Below are positions 1 through 11,000 of a DNA stretch of 64,000 nucleotides, one piece after another. The position numbers and the translations under genes are program-made. Each line of letters opens with the position of its first letter. The stretch's first letter is position 1. The stretch covers positions 186,001 through 250,000 of the forward strand of contig JAVJAP010000122.1 in assembly GCA_034770075.1 (NCBI GenBank). Direction: 5' to 3'. This DNA comes from Aralia elata. Lineage: Eukaryota; Streptophyta; Magnoliopsida; Apiales; Araliaceae. The notes under the pieces are model-generated. The model made no database searches. It was given only the letters and a program-made list of their open reading frames with translations, and was not told the DNA's origin.

Positions 1-760
1 AAATTGTAATTCAATTCCTACCTTAAATGAAGGCAATTAGTTATCTTTATCCCTGACTCACGGTGTAAGGAAGGTTTGAAGTAATTTGCACAATCGTCAC
101 TCCAAAGGCGCGACTCGCGTGCATAGGGGCAAATATGAGCCCAAGTACAAATTAGGGTTCACATATGACCTAATCGAATTGAATGCACAAATTAGAGTTT
201 TCATTCTGACCTAATTGAATTAAATGAATAGACGAAAAAGCAAGAAATAAATGTGCGAGACCCGAAAAAAGCCTCCACGTGTCCCGAGACAGAAGACTCA
301 TGGAGGCGACTCATTATTTTGGGAATTGATTGAGGGATTGGATTAGTGGCTAGAAGGACAGGACGATTTGGGCATTACTCGAGTAACTAAGGGTATTTCT
401 GGAATTTTTCCCGAGGGCATGTGCCTAGCACATGACCACTTTCCAGGAAACCCTATAAATACTCCTTCCATTCCATTGAGGAAGGGACTTTTGGATTCCT
501 GACTTGGCTTGGACCTTTGGAGAAACTAAAGACTTAGAGATTCTCTCTTGACCCGAGGCACACACTAAGGCTCTTTGGATTCTGGTTACTCTAGAAAGCA
601 CTTGGATCCTAGGAGTTCTGCCACGTGTTGCTAGGATAATCGTCTACCTGTTCTTCTCCCCTCTTCAATCAATCAATCAATTCCGTACTTTTCGTGGATT
701 TCTCTCATACTCAGCCAACACGAAACCCTAACCCTATCAATGTACAATTTCCTTGCCCAC
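1..760 (+). repeat. LTR-like promoter fragment, cut by the window edge
   Basis: There is no open reading frame here. A TATA-type box (CCTATAAATACTCC, about 453-466) is followed by about 250 bases of less AT-rich sequence rich in short C/T runs, which ends in a repeated CAAT motif near 666-682. This looks like the U3-R-U5 part of an LTR, but the left end lies outside the window and I see no primer-binding site or target duplication. It could also be the promoter and leader of a lost gene. Confidence 0.3.
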
Positions 761-1880
761 AGAGAGTTTCCTAATACTTATCCAATCTCTTTATACTTTT
801 CTATTTCTCTCTCGTTATGTATAATTATATGTAGTAGTAGTGGTAAATAAAATTATAAGTATACCCGAGTGATGAGCTTTTTATATTTGTCCCATACTCA
901 CTTTTGCTCTCTGACTCTAGTTAGGGTTTGTTTGGTTATTAGCTCTCGGAACATTTAGTATTTGCAACTTTTGGATTTTTAAAAGCAACACAACATTTTT
1001 AGTGTATTGTCTTTAAGTCTCAAATGTTATATTTGTAAGTTTAATAAATCGTGTTTGAAATAAGCTATTTCTAAATGAAGATGATTTTTAAGTGCGTTTG
1101 AATTTCTAAAAGTTTCAAATGCACTAAACACTCCAAACGATGTATAGACAAATATACACTTATTAGTATATCTTAACTTGCTCTCTATGTGGTTATCCTA
1201 TCGGTAGTTAATTTCTTCCATTACCAAATCCAGAGCAGCAGTTACTACTGGACTAGTCTCTAAAAAGATAACTTTTTTTTACCAACAACAATAATACCAC
1301 CACCCTTTTCTACTTATGGACTCCTCCTCCTCCACTTCACTCTTGTTACCAAATACTACTATTTCCCGAAAGTAGTAATAATAGTAGTAGTAAGATGTTG
1401 CGGTTTTTGAGGAACCAAACAACAACAATCCTTTCTTTATTTAGTAGTAGCCGTAGCAACAATTGAGGAGTATATGTGCTTGAAAATACTCCTCCTCCCA
1501 ATATGGACCACAACGAGAGGAAGTACTACAACTCCGAACATGCTTATTCCTCCTTCAATTCTAATATTCCTCTTTCCAAGGTATTTTTATTAATTATACT
1601 CTATTATCCTCACCACATATAATTGGGTGGACTATCACACAAAAATAACATTATTTTGTGTAACTAAATATATAAAAGATACATTTTCGCCCATATTGTG
1701 TACAATTATTATTATTATTATTATTATTTCAAAATAGTGCTATTTTGGGGCAGCTGCATAAAACCGTGCCCTATTACATTATTATTAACTCTTCTTTCAA
1801 TGAATTAAACTCTGTAACTTAGTTTCCATTTCATATAAGAATATTACATCACATTATTAACTAATTGATGCTCATTGATT
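761..1880. other. AT-rich spacer with one dispersed repeat
   Basis: No gene is seen. Bases about 925-1145 resemble about 31195-31400 in intron 1 of the ABCG26 gene: both begin with a 'tttgttyggttg' stretch and contain 'aagtgcgtttg' followed by a 'ccaaacg' end, so this is probably a dispersed MITE-like repeat. Simple AAT/TAG-type runs occur near 830, 1375-1390 and 1709-1729. A short frame at 1318 stops after about 15 codons and is not called. Confidence 0.45.
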
Positions 1881-3189
1881 TATTCTTGGTTTAATTTAAT
1901 GACCGATGTTCATTATTGATGAGAATAAAATATGTTATATTTTTATCCATTAATGCTTAATCTTTTGTATTTATTTTATGCCTAAATACACTCATTATTC
2001 TTATATTTTTATTTAAGGTGCAATTAAATGTTTTTATTTTTTAATTATATTATTTTATTTAATTAATATGTTTTATTTTATTTTGTAGGATTTAATATTT
2101 TAAAGTCAATATCTTGGTGATCAAGCAATATTTAATGCTCCTATTTATGGAAGGAAAAAAATAAGACGAATCTTACAAGAAGAAGGAAGGAGGTGGAATA
2201 ATCTTGGTGTGCAACTCAAATCCAATGAAGGAAATGAAAATCTATCTAGAAGATCTTTTTGAAGGAAGTTGATTGCCACTAGGAAGTTGAAACCTACATG
2301 GAAAAGAATTAATGTCTTATGCCTATTAATAGACGATTACTAAGAGAGCTTAGGGACTTATCTAAAAACTTTCCTCTCTATAATTCTTTGGTGTTTTCAA
2401 GGTCACATGTAACTAAATTCTTATTCTTGGATTAAGGAGACAGAAGCCTTAGATTATTACATTGTGAGATCTAATTGATTTTAATTGTTCAATTTATATT
2501 TTGAGTATTGATTATTCTTTTGTGCTTCAATTAAATGATTGAACTGTTTAATTACTAGGTTGCAAACTAGTTTATTATTCATTGAAATCTACTGTTAAAT
2601 TAGATATCAAATCCGTAATTGTTTGGTCACTCTAATTTGCAAAGCAACTAAGGTTAATAATTGACTGCAGATCATGAGATTATTATATCTTAAGAAGAAT
2701 ATTCAACTAAATTAAATGCAACCGCTTGTGCTTGTGTTGTTTAGTTTCATCGGTTTTTCTAATTCTTAAAGCATCTACTAGATTAAACTTTTAGCGTTTG
2801 TCTGAAGTTGTTTAGTAGTTAGGGTTATTTAGATCACTTGTTTCTATCTAACTAAAATTAAGGAAAGACATGGAATGATTCAGAATAGTGAATTGATTCT
2901 AATGGTGAATATTCAAAATATTAATTGATTATTCTTGAGTTAATGATCAGTGTAAGTTTTTGAGGTGGAAGTTGATTTAATCCAATGTTTGTTTTCTCTG
3001 ATTTACTTTAATAAGTTATTTTGCATTATTTTTAGTTTACTTTAATAATCACAATTAAAACCCCCAATTTTAGTTTAAAAAGAATAAATTTATACTAATC
3101 ATTCTCTGTGGGATCGACTCTTACTTGTACTACTACATAATTATTTTTCGCAGTAAGGTTTTATTTTTGGTTGCCTGCGACAGCACATC

Positions 3190-3190
<1 letters not shown>
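1881..3190 (+). repeat. Probable relic or solo LTR of a Ty3/gypsy element
   Basis: This AT-rich stretch lacks reading frames and ends with TCTCTGTGGGATCGACTC (about 3104-3121). The 5' LTR of the Athila-like element at 60.2-61.6 kb ends with a very similar TCTCTGTGGGACGACACC (about 61510). Both are preceded by the same kind of ATTGATTAT-rich sequence. The primer-binding site seen at 61605 has no clear counterpart here, and no target duplication was found, so the limits are approximate. Confidence 0.4.
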
Positions 3191-3242
<52 letters not shown>

Positions 3243-3245
3243 TAG
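3191..3245. repeat. (TA)n-(CA)n microsatellite
   Basis: A run of TA dinucleotides passes directly into CA dinucleotides. Confidence 0.9.
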
Positions 3246-3269
3246 GACACCATTGAAGTAGTATTATCC

Positions 3270-3665
3270 AAAGTCGAGAAAAAAAAACATAGAGTGACTT
3301 AACTCTATGAGACTGTATTTCAGTATAAAAACATAGAGTTAAGTCATTCTACGATTTGAGGATTCACTCAACGTTTCACTCTACGATTTGAGAATTCACT
3401 CTACGTTTCTGAGGATTCAGTCTACATTTCTACACTGTAATCTAGTATCGTAGAGTTAAGTCATTCCACGATCTGAGGATTCACTCTACGGTCGTAGAAA
3501 CGTAGAGTTAAGTCATTCTACGATCTGAGGATTCACTTTACGTTTCTCTACGATTTGAGAATTCACTCTATGATATGAGGATTCACTCTACGTTTCTGAG
3601 GATTCAGTCTACGTTTCTACATTAAAGTCTAGTATCGTAGGGTTAAGTCATTCTACAATATGAGG
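3270..3665. repeat. Complex minisatellite of a GAGTTAAGTCATTC / GAGGATTCACTCTACG unit
   Basis: Short units recur: 'tagagttaagtcattctacgat' type units and 'tgaggattcactctacgttt' type units, built into a higher-order block of about 150 bases that occurs about twice. Each block ends in CTAGTATCGTAG. Copies differ by point changes and small gaps. The first part (3291-3345) also contains an inverted copy of the motif (GAGTGACTTAACTCTA). No coding potential is seen. Confidence 0.8.
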
Positions 3666-4585
3666 ATTGAAGATTATCTATATATTACTAACTATTTAGA
3701 GGGTATTTGACCCAAAAATTACTAATTACATCCAATAAATTTCAAAAAATCAAAAAACCCCAATTTTCCTTAAACCCTAGAACTTAGATGGAAGAAATTG
3801 AGAGTAGATTTCACTTACCTACAGAAGAACTAGATTTCTTCTTCAATCGACCTCGCAAATCTCTTAGAAATCTCACAAATTTCTCTGAAGAAATCGCTCA
3901 GAACTCAGATGATCGTTTGAATTTTTTTTTTTTCTCAAATGTTCTGTGTAACGAGGTTAATTGATGGGGGCACTGTAATTATAGGGAAATTTCCCTCCTG
4001 ATCCACGTAAGAGAGGATTTCATCTGCCACTTAATTAACATTTGTTAACCGTTAGTCTACTCAGCACTCCCTTTCACTTTTTTGGACGGAATATTAAGTA
4101 ATGACCATTTTGTAATTTTTTTCGAGTATAGTAATGCGTTTATAACAAAAAAAAGATTCGGTAATCACATTGAAAATTGACCCTTAATGCAGTAATCAAA
4201 ACATCAATTAACCGCTATTTAGCACTACTAGATTTTATTGTTTATTATTTTTATCAACTTTTAATTTATTATTTCAAGTTAATTTTTTATAATATTTTAA
4301 TGTTTTGAAAAATATGAGAGTTTCAAAAAGCTATTTTTATTTTCATATATACAATACTATATACAGTTTTCTGAGATCAAATCTATTATGAGAACAATCT
4401 AAGTTTTTATTTATTTATTTATTCAATTTCTTAGTTAGTACTCATCTACTTTTGAAATACTTTAATTATCTGGGTATATTAAATCTTATGAAAATGCTCT
4501 ACTTTTATAAGTTGTAAAATTTGTAAGCACAACAGATTTTAAAATACTTGGGTACTAGATTTTTTTTATATATGTATATATATAT

Positions 4586-4793
4586 GGAGCATTTCAAAAG
4601 CATAACTCTTAAAAGACATAACAAGCATAACACCTTTAGCGACGGACAGGGCGACGGTTTGGTCCACCGCCATAGGTTCGGTCCGTCGCTAAAGCTATAG
4701 CGACGGACAAAGATATAGTGACGGACCAAACCGTCGCCCGGTCCGTCGCTAAAAGGGAGTTATGCTCTTTGAGGAGTTATGCTCTTGATCCTC
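4586..4793. mobile_element. Foldback MITE with GCGACGG-rich inverted arms
   Basis: The two ends are inverted copies: GAGCAT...GCATAACTC on the left, GAGTTATGC...GCTC on the right. They run inwards into TTTAGCGACGGAC and GTCCGTCGCTAAAA. The inner part holds more copies of the GCGACGG core in both orientations. The element is non-coding and GC-rich compared with the surrounding AT-rich DNA. The core resembles subterminal repeats of plant CACTA or Mutator-like elements, but no diagnostic terminus or target duplication could be fixed because both flanks are TA repeats. Confidence 0.65.
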
Positions 4794-4794
4794 C

Positions 4795-4852
4795 CTATAT
4801 ATATATATATATACACACACACACATATACATACATACATACATACACACAT
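4795..4852. repeat. (TA)n/(CA)n/(CATA)n microsatellite
   Basis: A compound simple repeat of TA, then CA, then CATA units follows directly on the right end of the MITE at 4586-4793. Confidence 0.85.
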
Positions 4853-5184
4853 AAAGAAAAATTGAGCTACGACCGTTATACTAAAAAGTGGCAGATCCAA
4901 CCACGAAAGCGAGGTCTCATGTGAGGTGGAACTGTTATGATTGTTATACTAAAAAATGGCAGATCCATCCACGGAAGCAACGCAATTGAAAAAGAACACT
5001 AGGGTTGTATGATTAGATTGGGTCATTGGGCCATAACTAGGTGTGAACCAAATTAAAAACATAGTCCCTTGGCATAAATAAACATGAGAGACTGTTTGAT
5101 AAAATTGAATAAAAAATTTTGATTGCATAAAAGAATCTGAATGAGCTAAATGGAATAGAAGTTCTGAATACGGAATAAAATGAT

Positions 5185-5662
5185 TAGGCCTGACAACGGG
5201 GCGGGTATGGTCCGGGGGACCCCTCCTTATATTCGTGCCGCTAATATGGAGCAATCCCCAGAACCCGACCATGAAAACAAGACTCCATATCTGCCCCATC
5301 CCCGGCCCTGTTCCGTTTACCTGATTACTCACATTTTTTTCCAAATTAAAATTTTCTAATTTCTTTTATATTTCTTTGTACAACTATTTTTAATTCAAAA
5401 TCAAACAACATGCAACATTTCTATTACTAACAACATATTATATTACAAATGTTATGAATTTATAATGAAATAATCTAAATAAGTACATAATTATATATAT
5501 ATAATGCTAATTTTAAATAAATTATTTATATACATATAATCGGGTCGGGGGTGAAAGGATTATCCATACCCGACCCTAACCCTATAGGGTTTGAAAAATT
5601 GGGTCCCATTAGGATTGAGATCGGGCGGGCTCCATCGAGTTCGGGAGAAATTATCAGGCCTA
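5185..5662. mobile_element. hAT-like MITE
   Basis: The terminal inverted repeats are TAGGCCTGACAA on the left and TTATCAGGCCTA on the right. The flanks are AAAATGAT and TAAATGAT, an 8-bp target duplication with one mismatch, as expected for hAT transposition. The subterminal parts are rich in GGGGCGGGT and GGGTC, a pattern well known from plant non-autonomous hAT elements. No transposase frame is present. A degenerate member of the same type lies at 34083-34349 and another at 52248-55502. Confidence 0.8.
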
Positions 5663-5818
5663 TAAATGATGTGTTTGATAATTGTATGTCTAAAATATCT
5701 GCATACGTATGTTTTCCTATTTTAATCTTCAAGGTTGTTGTGAACAATTTTTGATACAATCCTGGTCAGGCTCGCATCGAACAACATTCACTCAACTCGA
5801 GTTCAGGAGGATCATCAG

Positions 5819-6900
5819 ATGATCGGTATGGAAATTCATTCAAAAATGCTTATTTTGGAGCTTAATTCAAGAAGATTACGAGGAGAGGATCAATTATGTG
5901 ATTTGGGATTGCTATATACCATCTATTTTGTAAGACCAAATCAGCGCAAGCCAAGTCGTCAAAGTCGTGTTCGTTTGTATCGCCTAATCATCGACAAAGC
6001 TACATTTCATTTCATGGGAAGATTAACATTCACGCGACATTGTGATTCTCCAAGCATGATCGAGAGTACTTTGCATTCTATCAGGCGACAATACAAGTTT
6101 AGATTACACGGAATGAAGGGAATGGTTTCAAACTACATGGCAAGGCATTTGGAGTTTAAAAGGGCAAAATGGTCAGTTCTATCAGACCGGTACGCCCTGC
6201 GCCAGTTTTGCACTAGAAGCAGTGCGCCTCGCGCCGGACATGCAGAGGGTCTGGTCACCCGGCGCGCCCCGCGCCAATTCCTTCACTAATCAGGCGCGCC
6301 CCGCGCCAGGCACGCGACACAGATTCTAAGAAACGCGTTTTTGTCCAGATTTTTCATATTTTTAGGATTTTGTTAGATCTTTTTCAGTTTTAATGGTATT
6401 AGGATGCTTATTAGATAGATTGTGCTTCCTAATTAGTTATTAACTTGTATTTCTATTCCTTATAGGATTCTAGGGTTTTATTCTATTTGTATAAATAGAA
6501 TACAAGGCTTATGTAATAGAAAAAGATAGCTTACTTTTGATTAATGAAATTATTGTGAGATTCTTCTCGTCTTTTGGTTCTTTAAGAATTCCTATACTAT
6601 GTCTTAGTTTTCTTGAGATTCAATTATCGACTTATCATACAACAATTCATAGTTGTGTGTGGCGTCTTCTACCGCATCAATCGTCGATTGTACCAAAATT
6701 ACCGCTTACATATAAGTGAGGGGTCAATGTGTCGTTGGTGTCAATTCAATGCAAGCTTTCTTGCGCAGAGCAATTGTACCAAGATTACCCTCTCCATATA
6801 AGCGAGGGGTTGAGGTGTTATGAGTGTTTCACCTTATAACTTGCTGGAAACGATCCGGGCGACGACCACCTCAAACAAGCGTAACGTGAAGTCTATCAAA
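5819..6900 (+). repeat. LTR-like relic with a 156-codon fortuitous frame and GC-rich repeats
   Basis: An open frame (5819-6289) encodes a basic 156-aa product that I do not recognise. Its last third is made of four diverged GC-rich units of the GCGCGCCCCGCGCC type (about 6194-6308). These are followed by a TATA-type box (TTGTATAAATAGAATAC, about 6488-6504) and a leader with two related units, 'attgtaccaa.attaccg/ct...atataagygagggg' (about 6691 and 6774). The layout (enhancer-like repeats, TATA box, leader) fits U3-R-U5 of an LTR. No primer-binding site or coding region follows, so it is probably a solo or truncated LTR and the frame is probably not a gene. Confidence 0.45.
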
Positions 6901-7444
6901 TTTATTATGTAAATATAAATAAATGATGTTATTTAAGAAAAATTAAATATAATTTTTTTGAACAATCTTTGATGGAGTATATACTCTTTGTAATATAATT
7001 TTAGAAATAAAATACTAAAAATATTAATAACATTATATTTGTATATAAAATCAAAACAAAAAACTATAATAATATTCATTAAATTGGTTTATTGACCAAT
7101 TTGTTAAAGAAAAATAAAAAATAATTTGTACATAACAAAATTTATTGACAATAGTAAATAGAAGATGGATATTGGATATAATTTTTAATTTTTAATGAGG
7201 ATATATAAGTAAAAAAATTATTCAACACTACTTCTTATTAATTCAGTCACAAATTTTTAAATGAATCATTCAGATATATTCAGAGTTTAAAGATTATAAA
7301 ACAAACGGTCTAAATGACTTATTCGATCAGACTGAGACTCATTTAAAAATAAACAAACAACCCCTAAATAACAACGTTCAACTTACATGTGTTAGCATAT
7401 TTTGATAAACTTTGATTTTATGAATTTTTATGTAGGACATTGTC

Positions 7445-7498
<54 letters not shown>

Positions 7499-8070
7499 AA
7501 CTTTAAGTATAGACATTAATTTTTGAGGACTTTGAAGTATTCGTGGAATAATTAATAACTTAAAAAATCTTTAATAATTATCATATAAAATTCTTTACCA
7601 AATACAATTAATCTACATTAACTGATTAATAGATTTTTTCCATTATTAATTCATATATTATTATTATTCATATATATAGGGTTAACAATTTAACATAAAC
7701 TTTTATAAAAATGCATAGGGCGGTGAATATAAAGGAGGGGGTGATCATAAACCCGGTGGAACAATAGTCCTAAAATACGTCATCCTTTTTTCTCTCTCCA
7801 TATATATAATATATAATATATATATATATATATATAATAAATATATAAATACATGCTGCTTGTACTGTTGTTCTGCTTTCATAATGAATTTAAACTCCAA
7901 ATAATTCCAATCTCCCATCGTCTACCTAGTTTGTTTTTTTAATTATACACATAATTTATGCATAATTTATAAATTCTTATATATATATATATATGTGTGT
8001 GTGCATAAAATATTAGATACAGAGTTATAGTAAATTTTTTGTTAGTGATTTTTTTTGGTCCGCCAAAAAG
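6901..8070. other. AT-rich spacer upstream of the GIP1-like gene
   Basis: No gene is seen. It contains a pure TA microsatellite (about 7448-7493), more TA-rich runs at 7800-7840 and 7978-7996, and a C/T-rich stretch at 7788-7798. The promoter and 5'UTR of the gene starting at 8071 must lie in the last few hundred bases, but no single element can be fixed. Confidence 0.5.
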
Positions 8071-11000
8071 ATGAGCGGCGGCGGTTCTAGGGTTTCGATT
8101 CCGAACAATGTTCGGCTGATAATCGAAGAAATCAAAGAGATCGCAGGTAAACACACTGATGATGACATATACGCCATGCTCAAGGAGTGCAATATGGATC
8201 CTAATGAAACCGCCCAGAAGCTCTTGTATCTCGGTCGGTACTCTTTTTTTTTTCATCTCTCTCTCTATATATATACACACATGTATCTGTTGATTGTGTT
8301 ATAATGATGTGATGTTGTAGCGTGCTGGTTTAATTTTCTTATTGGTTGCTGAGAAAAAATCAAGGAAGATTTTTCATTAGTGTAAAATTTTCTTATACTG
8401 AAGATTAATTCTTATTGTAAAGAATCAAAGAGTACTACTTTTATATTTGTTCTTTATAAAACCTAAATAAATTCACTTTAATTTTAAAATATATAATTTT
8501 TCTTTTTCATATTAATAAGCTTAATAACTAGTCAAAGTCGTAGATTACATGCTATTTCCCCGTTCTCTAGAGGACCACCCATTTTGATTTTTTGAATTCA
8601 ATTTGCAAAATTGTATAATTTAAAATTTATTTGAATTTATTTAGGTTTTATAAAGAACAAATTTTATTGCAAGTAGTATTTTTGATTCTTTACCATAAGA
8701 ATTAATATTCAGTATAAGAAAATTTTACACACCAATTTAAAATTTTAGTGTCTCTCAAATTGATTTCAAAAAATAAAAATGACACTCTTTTATGCAAAGG
8801 AGGGAGTATATATTCTTTTTGCCTTGAAAAGGACTAAGATTTAGTTTACTTTGGGATGAAGTTTTAACTAATAAATAAGGTTTTATGTGTCACCTTTTAT
8901 CTTTTTAAACCTTTATATGAGTCTGATATGCGGTACTTATGTAGTCTAACAATTTATTCAGGCTTGTCTATCTGTCTAAGTGGCAGTGTTTGATCGTCAA
9001 TTTGTTACTGCAATGACTTCTGATTTGAGTGTGTGTTGTGTTTTTGTTTTTGTTTGAGATAAATAAGTTATTGCAAGTATGGTGGTCTTTTTTGATCTGT
9101 AAGGTTTGTTGGAATATATCCAGTTTTCCACCATGTCCTCCTTTCCAGTGATATTTGGATATTAGCAACAAGCTTCTTCCCCTCCCCCCCTTCAATGGGT
9201 TGACACACCATAGAACACAACTGATATATTGGTCCCAAGTCGTGGACCTAGCAAATAAAATTGGTAAATTCACATGGACATAACTCAACTCAATATAGTC
9301 TTGTCTCATCTATTTGGGTTGGAATGCATGAATCCTGAATCCTTTTTTTCTTTCAATCTTTTGTATTTAGAAACTTCTGACTGACCACAAAGCTATGACA
9401 TCCAAGTAATTTTTTGGACTTATATGCATCATTAATGCTAGTTATATTTATTTTTTCAGATTATGTATGCTATCTAAATTATAATGAATCCATCTATTGT
9501 ACTTTTTTGTTGACAAGTTACCGAGTCATTATCAAGATGCATTCTATTGTCAGCTAGACATAGAGGTTTTTGTTTTTCCCCTTGTTATATTAAGATAACG
9601 GCTTAAAGTATAAATTATTTATTTATATTATTGAATTTTCAGTTTTCTATGTTAGCTTGATTTTATGTTTTCTTTGTCTTATTTATTTATTTACTTATTT
9701 TTGATAAGTTGTTTTCTTAGGTTTTATATTTTCTGATGAGTTGTTTTCGTAGGTCTTATTTTTTTTTTAAAAGTTGTTTTATTAGATCTAATATTGTATT
9801 AGAAATCTATTTTAATTAAGTTTATGATGAATTAGCGATGTCATATCACTTTCTTGTTATAAATTATCTTTTATGGATGTGCTGGTGGTTATTGTTTTCC
9901 AATCCATGTTTTGTGTTTATGTTTCTAAGAAGAAAAAACCTAAAAGAGTTTAAATCCTTAGTCAATCTGGTTGGTTGTCAAAATTTTCAGTAAATGCAAA
10001 CACACTTGACTAGATAAACTGTGCTCTAAAAGGTGGAAAGTGTGTGTACAAAATTTTGGTAGTTGCATGTGAAAGTTCTTATATAATATATGGAAAATAT
10101 ATTGCCTTCATTCTACTGGGGCCAAAAATTACCTATACATATATGTATTATCGTCATTCTTGGTTACATTTTGTTACTTGGTCATTTTTTTTATTGAAAA
10201 TAACAACTACATTGTTTTGCTTGCAGATACATTTCACGAGGTCAAAAGAAAACGTGATCGCAGAATAGTGGTAAGCGTGCAATCGATTAATCAGTCCTTT
10301 ATATGATTGAAATAATTCTGTTTTCTTACTTAACAAAAAATAAATTCTGCTTTACTGTCCTCTCTTTCTCCCCTCTCTATTTCTTATGGTTTCTTTTTGT
10401 TAGAAATTAACTCTCTCTCTCTCTATTTATTTTTATTACCAGAAATAGAATAGCTTAAAGTATGCTAATATATGTTTAGTTTCCACTAGAATGTGAAATT
10501 CCCATTTTTCAGTAGAATGTTTGAATTATTGCCATAAATTGTCAGCACAGCTCTCAGTTTTTTTATTTAATTTTATATTTATTCCAATCCTATTTTGGTT
10601 GCTTTTATATGTTTGTGAGTTTAAAGGTTGTTATTATTGCCATAAAGTTTGTGTAGTATCTGCAGGCTACTGGCTAGTACCCTATTAACCAAGCAATGCC
10701 TACATTTTCTGTGTAATGGTGTTGTAGAGTTTTTCTTGGTAGTCTGGTTTAATTTTTCATTTCATTGTGATTATATGAGATTTTGGGTTTTCATTATTTC
10801 TTGAAGTACCGTAAATTTTTGCGCGAATTGCTTTTATAAACCTCAGCTAGGATGTAGATACTCTCAAGTAGTATCAGATTACTGATGGAGCAAAATTGCT
10901 TCTATATAGTGTACTTTCTATCTGTTAACCATCAGATCACAAGCTTGTGAACTTTACCACATAAGATCAACAATAAGTTGCTCCATGCTGAAGAAACATT

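Noticed and set aside
1318..1365. Possible start of a Ser-rich protein
   Set aside because: Stops after about 15 codons and no continuing exon could be recognised.
4949..5344. 131-codon minus-strand frame
   Set aside because: It overlaps the left end of a hAT-like MITE and shows no family features.
5819..6289. 156-codon plus-strand frame
   Set aside because: No recognisable domain; its end is made of GC-rich repeats and it is followed by an LTR-like promoter and leader, so I treat it as part of a repeat.
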